Positions 1-6,310 of a stretch of DNA of 10,739 nucleotides are shown here, in pieces (positions within the stretch are counted from its first letter, which is position 1; every line of letters begins with the position of its first letter). Source of the DNA: an uncultured Alphaproteobacteria bacterium. Lineage in GTDB: Bacteria; Pseudomonadota; Alphaproteobacteria; Rhizobiales; Ancalomicrobiaceae. The translations under genes and the position numbers were made by a program. The stretch lies in assembly GCA_937919435.1 (NCBI GenBank), contig CALFRR010000004.1, positions 1-10,739 on the forward strand, given 5' to 3'. The notes beneath the pieces are model-generated. The model ran no database searches. It was not told the DNA's origin and saw only the letters and a list, made by a program, of their open reading frames with translations.

Positions 1-21
1 CACACCGAAGGCGCTCGCCTA
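1..21 (-). pseudogene. Amber stop and in-frame remnant of the RND pump beyond it
   Basis: Reading on in the pump frame past TAG (19-21), the remaining six codons to the window edge give A-S-A-F-G-V. AcrB-type proteins have D-Q-E-K-A-Q-A-L-G-V at this point (family knowledge), so the stop replaces the lysine and the frame downstream is undisturbed. One base change, AAG to TAG, accounts for it. The rest of the gene should lie to the left of this window. Confidence 0.8.
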
Positions 22-2208
22 CTCCTGGTCGATGCCGAGGGCCAACTGCGGCGTGTCCCCCTGGCCGTTCGGCCGGGTGCCCATCAACGCCGGATTCTTG
101 GCGGCCGCGGCGAGCAGCATGTTGCGGACCTGGGTCAGACGCTCGTGGCCGGCGCCGTTGATGTCCTTCAGATAGAGGTCGAAACCGTTGGAGTTGCCCA
201 TGCCCTGGATCGCCGGCGGCGCCAGGGTGAAGATCATCGCGTCACGGGCGGCACCGAAGTGGCGCATCGCCCGTCCGGCGAGGGCGGAGGCGGAGAGTTC
301 GGGCGTCTTGCGCAGCTCGTAGTCCTTCAGCCGCACGAAGACGAGACCGACGTTCTGGCCCTGACCGCCGAAGCCGAAGCCGACCACCGACATCACCGCG
401 TCGACGGCCTTGTTCTCGGCGCCGTTGTACCATTCGGCGATCTCCTGCACCGTCCGGATGGTCCGGTCTTGCGTGGCACCGACCGGCAACTGCACCGAGG
501 TGATCAGGATGCCCTGATCCTCTTCCGGCAGGAACGAACTCGGCAGCCTGAGGAACAGCACCGAGGCGCCGCCGATCAGCGCGACATAGAGGACGAGGTA
601 CAGCATCGAGCGCTTCAGCACGTGCCGGGCGCCGCCGTGATAGGCATCGTTGACCCGGGTGAAGCCGCGGTTGAACAGACCGTAGAGGCCGCGTCCGCCG
701 TGATCGACCGGCCGCTTGAGGATCGAGGCGCAGAGCGCCGGCGACAGGATCAGGGCGACCAGCACCGACAGGACCATCGCGGCGACGATCGTGACCGAGA
801 ACTGGCGGTAGATGACGCCGACCGAACCACCGAAGAAGGCCATCGGCACGAACACCGCCGACAGAACCGTGGCGATGCCGACCAGGGCGCCGGTGATCTC
901 GTTCATCGAGCGGATCGTCGCCTCGCGCGGCGACAGCCCTTCCTCGGTCATCACCCGTTCGACGTTCTCCACCACGACGATCGCGTCGTCGACCAGCAGG
1001 CCGATCGCCAGCACCATCGCGAACATCGTCAGCGTGTTGATCGAGTAGCCGACCGCGGAGAGCACGGCGAAGGTGCCGAGCAGAACCACCGGCACGGCGA
1101 GCGTCGGGATCAGGGTCGCGCGGATGTTCTGCAGGAACACCAGCATGACGAAGAAGACGAGAACCACCGCCTCGACCAGGGTCTTCACCACCTCGTGGAT
1201 CGACAGGCGGACGAAGGGGGTGGTGTCGTAGGGGTAGACCACCTCGACGCCCTGCGGGAAGGTCGGCCGCAGGTGTTCGATGGCCTTCTCCACCGCCTGG
1301 GCGGTCGAGATCGCGTTGGCGCCGGTGGCCAGGCTGATCGCCACGCCGGTCGCCGGCTTGCCGTTGTAGAAGCCGGTGGCGTTGTAGCTGCGGGCGCCGA
1401 GTTCGACGGTGGCGACGTCGTCGATGCGGACCACCGAGCCGTCGGTGTTGCTCTTCAGGATGATCGAGCGGAACTGTTCCGGCGTCTGCAGGCGCGAGCG
1501 GGCGGTGATCGTCGCGTTGAGCTGCTGACCGACGACGGTGGGCAGGCCACCGAGCTGACCGGCGGAGATCTGGGTGTTCTGCGCCGCGATCGCGTTGGCG
1601 ACGTCGCCCGGCATCAGCGCGTATTTCGCCAGCTTGTCGGGATCGAGCCAGATCCGCATCGCGTAGCTGGCGCCGAACAGCATGGTCTCGCCGACGCCCT
1701 CCACCCGCTTCAGCGAGTCGTTCAGGGTGGAATCGACGAAGTCGGCGAGATCGTTGGCGTTCAGCTTACCGTCGGTGGAGATGAAACTCGCCACCATCAG
1801 GAAGCCGTTGGTCGCCTTGGTGACGGTGATGCCGGTCGACTGGACCACCTGCGGCAGCTGCGGCGTGACCAGCTGCAGCTTGTTCTGCACCTGCATCTGC
1901 GCCACGTCGGGGTTGGCGGCGGTGGTGAAGGTGATCTGGATCTGCGACTGGCCGGTCGAGGTCGAGGTCGAGGTCATGTAGTCGAGATTGTCGATCCCGG
2001 TCATGCCCTGTTCGATGACCTTGGTGACCGAGTTCTCGACCGTCTGGGCGTCGGCGCCGGGATAGTTGGCGGTGACGCGGACGCTGGTCGGCGCGATCTG
2101 CGGATACTGAGAGATCGACAGGGTACGGATCGCCAGGAGACCGGCGAGCATCACCACGATCGCCACCACCCAGGCGAAGATCGGCCGGTCGATGAAGAAA
2201 CGCGACAT
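19..2208 (-). CDS. RND multidrug efflux permease (AcrB/MexB-like, HAE-1), cut short by an in-frame amber stop
   Basis: Inner-membrane proton/drug antiporter of a tripartite efflux pump. The frame gives 729 residues, against about 1,040-1,050 for the family. The N-terminus MSRFFIDRPIFAWV is typical. TM1 lies at about 10-28, the first porter domain follows, and TM2-TM6 fall at about 340-495. The proton-relay pair D407-D408 sits in GLLVDD at the same numbering as AcrB. TM7 is at about 538-556, followed by part of the second porter half. The frame stops at TAG (19-21) within a conserved segment (IDQE, then stop), so TM8-TM12 and the relay lysine are not encoded in it. The ATG at 2208 is preceded by GAGGG overlapping the adaptor stop nine bases upstream, so the two genes are co-translated in one operon. 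As read, the product cannot be a working pump. A sequencing error, a true nonsense mutation or amber suppression would all explain it. Family assignment is very secure. Confidence 0.93.
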   Translation of the reverse strand: MSRFFIDRPIFAWVVAIVVMLAGLLAIRTLSISQYPQIAPTSVRVTANYPGADAQTVENSVTKVIEQGMTGIDNLDYMTSTSTSTGQSQIQITFTTAANPDVAQMQVQNKLQLVTPQLPQVVQSTGITVTKATNGFLMVASFISTDGKLNANDLADFVDSTLNDSLKRVEGVGETMLFGASYAMRIWLDPDKLAKYALMPGDVANAIAAQNTQISAGQLGGLPTVVGQQLNATITARSRLQTPEQFRSIILKSNTDGSVVRIDDVATVELGARSYNATGFYNGKPATGVAISLATGANAISTAQAVEKAIEHLRPTFPQGVEVVYPYDTTPFVRLSIHEVVKTLVEAVVLVFFVMLVFLQNIRATLIPTLAVPVVLLGTFAVLSAVGYSINTLTMFAMVLAIGLLVDDAIVVVENVERVMTEEGLSPREATIRSMNEITGALVGIATVLSAVFVPMAFFGGSVGVIYRQFSVTIVAAMVLSVLVALILSPALCASILKRPVDHGGRGLYGLFNRGFTRVNDAYHGGARHVLKRSMLYLVLYVALIGGASVLFLRLPSSFLPEEDQGILITSVQLPVGATQDRTIRTVQEIAEWYNGAENKAVDAVMSVVGFGFGGQGQNVGLVFVRLKDYELRKTPELSASALAGRAMRHFGAARDAMIFTLAPPAIQGMGNSNGFDLYLKDINGAGHERLTQVRNMLLAAAAKNPALMGTRPNGQGDTPQLALGIDQE
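1954..1975. repeat. Short GGTCGA tandem repeat inside the pump gene
   Basis: Three full copies of the hexamer GGTCGA plus GGTC. On the coding (minus) strand this reads as alternating Thr-Ser codons, producing the run MTSTSTSTG at residues 78-86 of the pump, in the loop where AcrB has a serine-rich run. It is length-variable in principle, but gains or losses of whole units keep the frame. Confidence 0.6.
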
Positions 2209-2217
2209 GAACGGCCC

Positions 2218-3381
2218 TCAGTTGGTGCCGACCGGCCGGGTGCGGCCGGGGTCGGTGACATGGGCACCGGAGAGCGATCCGGTCGTCGAATTGCCCTGAC
2301 GGCGCACCACTTCGCCGGTGGTGTCGTCGATGGTCACCTCGACCGGGCGGACCTGGGCACCGGGGCGGGCGCGCTGGGTGCCCTCGACGACGACCCGATC
2401 GCCGTCGTGGATGCCCTTCTCGACCCGCCAGGAATTGCCGATGGCGCCGCCGATGGCGAGCACCCGCTCCTCGACCTTGTCGTCGGGGCCGACGAACAGA
2501 GCGGTCGCCTCGCCCTTCTGATTGCGTCCGACGGCGCGTTGCGGCACCACGAAGGTGTTCTCGGCGATGCCCTCCTCGACGATCGCGCGGACGTACATGC
2601 CGGGCAGCAGGACGCGGTCGGGGTTGGGGAACTGGGCACGGATGGTGACCGTGCCGGTGGTCTGGCTGACGTTGGCCTCGGCGAAGGCGAGGGTTCCGGT
2701 CTGCGAATAGATCGTCCCGTTCTCCAGCTTCAGCCGCACCCGGACGTCGTCGCCGCCGAGCTTCACCCGACCCTCGTCGACCGCGTTCCTGAGATCGAGG
2801 AGGCGGCGGCTCGACTGGGTGATGTCGACGTTGATCGGGTCGATGGTGCGGATGGTGGTCAGAGCGGTGGTCTGACCGGCGGTGACCAGGGCGCCGGCGG
2901 TCAGGCTCGACTTGTCGATGCGGCCGCCGATCGGGGCGCGGATGGTGGCATAGTCGAGATTGATGCGGGCCGTCTCCAGCTCGGCGCGGGCGACCGCCAC
3001 CGCAGCCCGGACCTGGGCGAGGGTGGCGACGGCGTCGTCGAGATCCTGTTTGGCGACGGCGTTCTGGCGGATCAGCGTCTGATAGCGCTCGACCTTGGTC
3101 TCCGCGCTCGGCACCGCGGCCTCGGCCTTGGCCAGACTCGCCTCGGCGCTCTCGAAGGCCGCCTGGAACGACGCCCGGTCGATCTGGTAGAGCGCCTCGC
3201 CGACCGCGACCTCGCCGCCTTCCTTGAACAGGCGCTGGCGGATGATGCCGCCGACCTGGGGGCGCACTTCGGCGACCAGCGACGCGGTGGTGCGGCCGGG
3301 CAACTCGGCGGTGATGGCGACCGAACGGGCGTGCAGCACGACGACGCCGACCTCGGCGCGCGGCGCGGCGCCGCCCGGCAT
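2218..3381 (-). CDS. RND periplasmic adaptor (membrane fusion protein, AcrA/MexA-like)
   Basis: Links the inner-membrane pump to an outer-membrane channel. From the ATG at 3381 the product is 387 residues and contains the whole mature adaptor. The first beta-barrel/lipoyl half has ELPGRTTASLVAEVRPQVGG at 26-45 and KEGGEVAVGEALYQID at 53-68. An Ala-rich coiled-coil hairpin spans about 72-145, then the second lipoyl half ARINLDYATIRAPIGGRI at 138-155. The barrel carries DPINVDITQSS (181-191), FPNPDRVLLPGMYVRA (251-266) and VVPQRAV (278-284), and the membrane-proximal domain follows. The ATG has no Shine-Dalgarno sequence and lies after the probable signal peptide, which is encoded in frame upstream without a canonical start. 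The start given is therefore the first usable codon and probably not the original one. No outer-membrane channel gene is visible; one might follow the pump outside the window. No lipobox cysteine was seen in the visible frame. Confidence 0.9.
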   Translation of the reverse strand: MPGGAAPRAEVGVVVLHARSVAITAELPGRTTASLVAEVRPQVGGIIRQRLFKEGGEVAVGEALYQIDRASFQAAFESAEASLAKAEAAVPSAETKVERYQTLIRQNAVAKQDLDDAVATLAQVRAAVAVARAELETARINLDYATIRAPIGGRIDKSSLTAGALVTAGQTTALTTIRTIDPINVDITQSSRRLLDLRNAVDEGRVKLGGDDVRVRLKLENGTIYSQTGTLAFAEANVSQTTGTVTIRAQFPNPDRVLLPGMYVRAIVEEGIAENTFVVPQRAVGRNQKGEATALFVGPDDKVEERVLAIGGAIGNSWRVEKGIHDGDRVVVEGTQRARPGAQVRPVEVTIDDTTGEVVRRQGNSTTGSLSGAHVTDPGRTRPVGTN

Positions 3382-3573
3382 CGGCTGAGCCCCGACCGGG
3401 GCACCGGCGAGGATGGCGACGCCGAACAGTGCCGTGACGAAGACGCCGGCCGAACCGGCGCGTGACGCCGACCCCGACGGGATCGCGCACCCGGCGGCGG
3501 AGGTCCGGCGAGCGGAGAGGCAACGGGAGGACGGATCGGCGGCGGGAGCCGCGGTCGGGATCGGGGCATGAAT
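3382..3573 (-). other. In-frame signal-peptide-coding extension of the adaptor without a start codon
   Basis: The adaptor frame stays open from 3381 back to TGA at 3574-3576. It encodes a hydrophobic run, VFVTALFGVAILAGAPVGAQ, just before the ATG at 3381. That has the length and composition of a signal-peptide core with a plausible signal peptidase I site (APVGA-Q). Third-position GC stays high through the stretch. No ATG, GTG or TTG occurs in it; only non-standard starts such as ATT at 3573 are available. ATGs at 3577 and 3569 open the other two frames. In the frame starting at 3577 the basic run VTRRFGRR lies next to the hydrophobic core, so a single-base indel near 3445-3470 would give a conventional signal peptide. 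This reconstruction is inference. Confidence 0.5.
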
Positions 3574-3728
3574 TCATCCGATGGGCGCGCCCGCGACGAT
3601 GCGGGGAGCGTATTCAATGCACCGACGGCGTTGCAGAAGTTCGCCGGGAGACACGAAGTTTGTATCGACCTCCGACGTTCGGCGGACTCGACACATCTCG
3701 TTACACTTTCGCAGGGGACGAACCTCCT
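3574..3728 (-). promoter_or_regulatory. Spacer between the LysR gene and the efflux operon, probable promoter region
   Basis: About 150 bases, less GC-rich than the surroundings, with no convincing gene. It holds an interrupted dyad TTCG-N7-CGAA (3708-3722, which also fits the T-N11-A spacing of LysR-type sites), a dyad CCGA-N3-TCGG near 3672-3682, and a direct repeat GAAGTT at 3636-3641 and 3655-3660 spaced 19 bases apart. An AAGGAGG on the minus strand abuts the LysR stop codon but has no start at a workable distance. I see no clear -35/-10 pair. Efflux operons usually have their own promoter in such a gap, so regulator binding here is inferred, not shown. Confidence 0.35.
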
Positions 3729-4631
3729 TCAGCCGTCGCGACCGGCGAGGCCGTGCATCACCCGGACGAAGTGTCCGACCGCCGGCGAGCGCTCGTCGCG
3801 ACGGAAGCCGGCGACCAGATCGGCACGGATCGCGCAATCGGCGAGCGGACGATAGGCGACCTCGGCGATCCGCACCCGCTCGAGACAGGCCGGCACCGCC
3901 GCCACCCCGAACCCGAGACCGACCAGATTGAGGACCGAGATCAGTCCCGGAACCCGATGCGAGACGTGCAGCGGAAAGCCGCCCTGCTGGGCGATGGTCG
4001 CGGCATAGCGGGAGAACCCCGCCTCGTCGCCGGCCAACGGCACGATGAAACGGCTGCCGTCGAGATCGCGCGAGGCGATCGGACGATCGTCGCGGGCCAA
4101 CGGGTGATCCCGGTGCAGCGCCAGGATGATCGGCTCGCGCAACAGCACCCGGGTCTCCACCCCCTCCGGCCGGAAGGACTGCGGTCGGAAGAACCCGACG
4201 TCGATCCGCCCGGCGGCCAGCGCCTCGAGCTGGCGCGGACTCTCCATCTCGGTCACCTCGAGCTCGATGTCCGGCCGGCCGCGCCGATACTCCGAGGTCG
4301 CGGCGGCGAGCACGCCGGAGAACACCGCCGACCCGACATAGCCGATCTTCACCCGCCCGAGTTCGCCACGCCCGAGCCGACGACCGATCTCGCCGGTCCG
4401 CTCGAACTGGTCGAGCGTCGCCCGGGCGGTCGCCAGGAACAGCGCACCGGCCTCGGTCAGACGCATCGGCGCCCGCTTGTTGCGCTCGATCAGGCGGGCG
4501 CCGATCTCCTCCTCGAGCAGCCGGATCTGCCGGCTCAGCGCCGACTGGGCGACGTGCAACCGTTCCGACGCCTTGGCGAAGCCGTTCTCGTCGACCACCG
4601 CGATCAGATAGCGCAACTGCCGCACGTCCAT
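3729..4631 (-). CDS. LysR-type transcriptional regulator
   Basis: Full-length (300 residues) LysR-family DNA-binding regulator. The N-terminus MDVRQLRYLIAVVDENGFAK leads into the winged helix-turn-helix, with ERLHVAQSALSRQIRLLEEE at 23-42 as its core and RLTEAG at 57-62 as the wing. The effector-binding domain runs from about residue 91, starting VKIGYVGSAVFSG, to near the C-terminus. The opening and the linker resemble the BenM/CatM/CbnR branch, but the ligand cannot be read from sequence. The ATG at 4631 is preceded by GGGAGG at five-base spacing, which supports this start. The gene is divergent from the symporter at 4836 (204-base gap) and co-directional with the efflux operon, so either or both may be targets. 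Autoregulation from the shared divergent region would be typical of the family. Confidence 0.93.
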   Translation of the reverse strand: MDVRQLRYLIAVVDENGFAKASERLHVAQSALSRQIRLLEEEIGARLIERNKRAPMRLTEAGALFLATARATLDQFERTGEIGRRLGRGELGRVKIGYVGSAVFSGVLAAATSEYRRGRPDIELEVTEMESPRQLEALAAGRIDVGFFRPQSFRPEGVETRVLLREPIILALHRDHPLARDDRPIASRDLDGSRFIVPLAGDEAGFSRYAATIAQQGGFPLHVSHRVPGLISVLNLVGLGFGVAAVPACLERVRIAEVAYRPLADCAIRADLVAGFRRDERSPAVGHFVRVMHGLAGRDG

Positions 4632-4794
4632 CGCCGCCTCCCCCGGGGTGCCCGGAAGTTTGATGCCGTTTCGAGATCATAACTTGCCGTAATGCTGTTG
4701 GACAGCTCGGTTCGTGCGTGGCACTCCTGCCGTCCGGATGCTCGTGCAACCGGAGAGACCCGATCGGCCGCCCGGTGAACCCGGGGAGGTGGCG
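4632..4794. promoter_or_regulatory. Divergent regulator/symporter control region with dyads
   Basis: An AT-richer island at about 4655-4706 contains two dyads. The first is imperfect: AAGTT-TGAT (4656-4664) facing ATCATAACTT (4676-4685), with TTCGAGATCATAA inside it fitting the T-N11-A spacing of LysR sites. The second is GCTGT-TGG-ACAGC (4694-4706). On the minus strand TATGAT, within AGTTATGAT, is a fair -10 hexamer for the LysR gene and would overlap the first dyad, as expected for autorepression; the matching -35 is weak. No clear promoter hexamers were found for the symporter. Operator assignment is inference from position and symmetry. Confidence 0.4.
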
Positions 4795-4839
4795 ATGGTC
4801 TCGATGCGCGCGACGGATGCCGGGAGGGCGGCTCGATGA
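4795..4839 (+). CDS. Possible 14-codon leader peptide overlapping the symporter start
   Basis: ATG at 4795 is preceded by GGGGAGGTGGCG, a strong Shine-Dalgarno sequence at good spacing. It encodes M-V-S-M-R-A-T-D-A-G-R-A-A-R and stops at TGA 4837-4839. The symporter ATG at 4836-4838 overlaps that stop as ATGA, the usual geometry of translational coupling. The same frame is open back to an ATG at 4738 (33 residues), but that start has weaker support. The symporter also has its own GGGAGG, so coupling is not obligatory. The peptide shows no run of one amino acid that would suggest attenuation. In GC-rich DNA a frame this short could be chance; the ribosome site and exact overlap are what make it worth listing. 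Confidence 0.3.
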   Translation: MVSMRATDAGRAAR

Positions 4840-6290
4840 CCGGCCTCGGCACCGGACACGTCGCCGGCCTCGTCGCGACCCTGCTCCTCATCCTGGCGGT
4901 CACCGTGGCTTCGACCCGACGGGTGAAGTCGGCGGTCGGCTACAGCCTGATGGGACGGTCCTCCGGGGTCATGCTGATCGCCGGCAGCATCGCCGGCACC
5001 TGCATCGGCGGCGCGGCCACCGTCGGCTCGGCGCAGATGGCCTATTCGATCGGCCTGTCGGCGTGGTGGTTCACCCTCGGGATGGGCCTCGGCCTGCTGA
5101 TCCTGGCGCTGTTCTACGCGCTGCCGCTCCGGAACAGCGGGCTCGAGACGGTGCCCCAGTACATGAGCCTGCACTACGGGCGGATCGCCGGGCCGCTCGC
5201 CTCGATCACCTCGTCGATCGGCATCCTGTTCAGCGCGGTGGCCAGCGCACTCTCCGGGATCGCGCTGATCGGACTGATCTTCGGCATTCCGCCATGGGCG
5301 GCGGCGACGGTGCTGACGCTGCTCGTCGCGGTGCTGGTGTCGACCGGCGGGCTCAAGGGGGCGGGCGTCTCGGGCCTCCTGAAGATGGCGGTGATCTGGG
5401 TGACGCTGCTCATCGCCGGCATCGACGCCTGTCTGACGCTCGGCGCGATGCCCGAGTTCGACACCGTCTTCCCGGCCTTCCCGTGGTTCAGCATGGTCGG
5501 GCGCGGCTGGGCCGACTGTCTCGGCAACGCGATCTCGCTGATCGTCGGGGTGATCTGCACCCAGACCTACATCCAGGCGGTCTATTCCGCGACCGACGCC
5601 CGCACCGCCGCGGTCGGAGCGCTGGTGGCGGCGCTGGTCACCATCCCCGTCGGTCTGCCGTCGGTGGCGATCGGCATGGCGATGCACGCCACCCATCCGG
5701 AGATCCAGCCGATCCTCGCCCTGCCGATGTACATGATCGCGCACATGCCGCTGTGGCTCGGCGGGGTCGGGCTCGCCGGCATCCTGCTGTCGGTGATCGG
5801 CTCGATCGCCGGCCTGTCGCTGGGGATCGGCACGATGGTCGCCAACGACATCGGCCGCGGTCTGCTGAAGATCACCGACGACCGCCGGATCCTGCGGATC
5901 AACCGGGTGACGGTGCTGGTGGTGACGCTCGCGGCGATGGAGATCTCGCTCGCCAACCCGACCACCTACGTGCTCGACTGGAACTACATGTCGATGGCGC
6001 TGCGCGGCGCCGGCATGTTCGTGCCGATGAGCCTGGCGATCTTCTGGCCGCGCCGGCTGGCACCGTCGTGGGCGGTGCTGTCGATGGCCGGCAGCGTGAC
6101 CGCGGCGATCGTCGGCCGCTTCGCTCTCGGCTTCGCGATCCAGCCGCTGTTCTCGGGACTGGCGGTGAGCCTGCTGATCGTCGCCTTCGGGGTGCTGGTG
6201 CCGTTCCTGCGGCATCGGCCGGGCGTGGCCGGAGATCCCTCGGACCGGGCGGCGCACGGACCGCTCGGCCGGTCGGGCCGCACCGCCTGA
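4836..6290 (+). CDS. Sodium:solute symporter (SSS family)
   Basis: Polytopic inner-membrane transporter of 484 residues, a usual length for the family, with about 12-13 hydrophobic segments. It should import a small organic solute using the sodium gradient; the substrate is not readable. Family features include the first core helix with IAGSIAGTCIGGAATVGSAQ at 48-67 followed by AYSIGLSAWWF (69-79), and the LRNSGLETVPQYMSLHYG segment at 98-115. The eighth core helix region has GILLSVIGSIAGLSLGIGTM (315-334) and then ANDIGRG. By alignment with PutP, the two hydroxyl residues of the second sodium site fall on G322 and S323, so one is missing. This variation may occur in the subgroup and does not alone rule out sodium coupling. 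ATG 4836 has GGGAGG eight bases upstream. The tail after about residue 462 is hydrophilic and Arg/Gly-rich. The LysR gene is divergent upstream. Confidence 0.92.
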   Translation: MTGLGTGHVAGLVATLLLILAVTVASTRRVKSAVGYSLMGRSSGVMLIAGSIAGTCIGGAATVGSAQMAYSIGLSAWWFTLGMGLGLLILALFYALPLRNSGLETVPQYMSLHYGRIAGPLASITSSIGILFSAVASALSGIALIGLIFGIPPWAAATVLTLLVAVLVSTGGLKGAGVSGLLKMAVIWVTLLIAGIDACLTLGAMPEFDTVFPAFPWFSMVGRGWADCLGNAISLIVGVICTQTYIQAVYSATDARTAAVGALVAALVTIPVGLPSVAIGMAMHATHPEIQPILALPMYMIAHMPLWLGGVGLAGILLSVIGSIAGLSLGIGTMVANDIGRGLLKITDDRRILRINRVTVLVVTLAAMEISLANPTTYVLDWNYMSMALRGAGMFVPMSLAIFWPRRLAPSWAVLSMAGSVTAAIVGRFALGFAIQPLFSGLAVSLLIVAFGVLVPFLRHRPGVAGDPSDRAAHGPLGRSGRTA

Positions 6291-6294
6291 GCGG

Positions 6295-6310
6295 CGGGCG
6301 CGGACGCCCG
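6295..6310. terminator. Small bidirectional hairpin between convergent genes
   Basis: CGGGCG (6295-6300), loop CGGA, CGCCCG (6305-6310) forms a perfect 6-bp GC stem. It fills nearly all of the 20 bases between the symporter stop and the stop of the opposing beta-barrel gene. A second 4-bp stem, CCGC-CTGA-GCGG (6283-6294), overlaps the symporter stop codon. Neither has a U-tract. Position is the main support for a terminator role. Confidence 0.4.

Noticed and set aside
145..3465. Plus-strand open frame of 1,106 codons across the efflux operon
   Set aside because: It is antisense to two clearly homologous genes. Its product is a low-complexity Arg/Asp/His/Gly mixture typical of reverse-strand frames in GC-rich DNA, with no domain and no ribosome site.
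3574..3696. 40-codon frame (M-C-R-V-R-R...) between the regulator and the adaptor, downstream of an AAGGAGG
   Set aside because: The ribosome-like site is about 26 bases from the ATG, too far. Third-position GC is low compared with real genes here, and the stretch is better explained as a promoter region.
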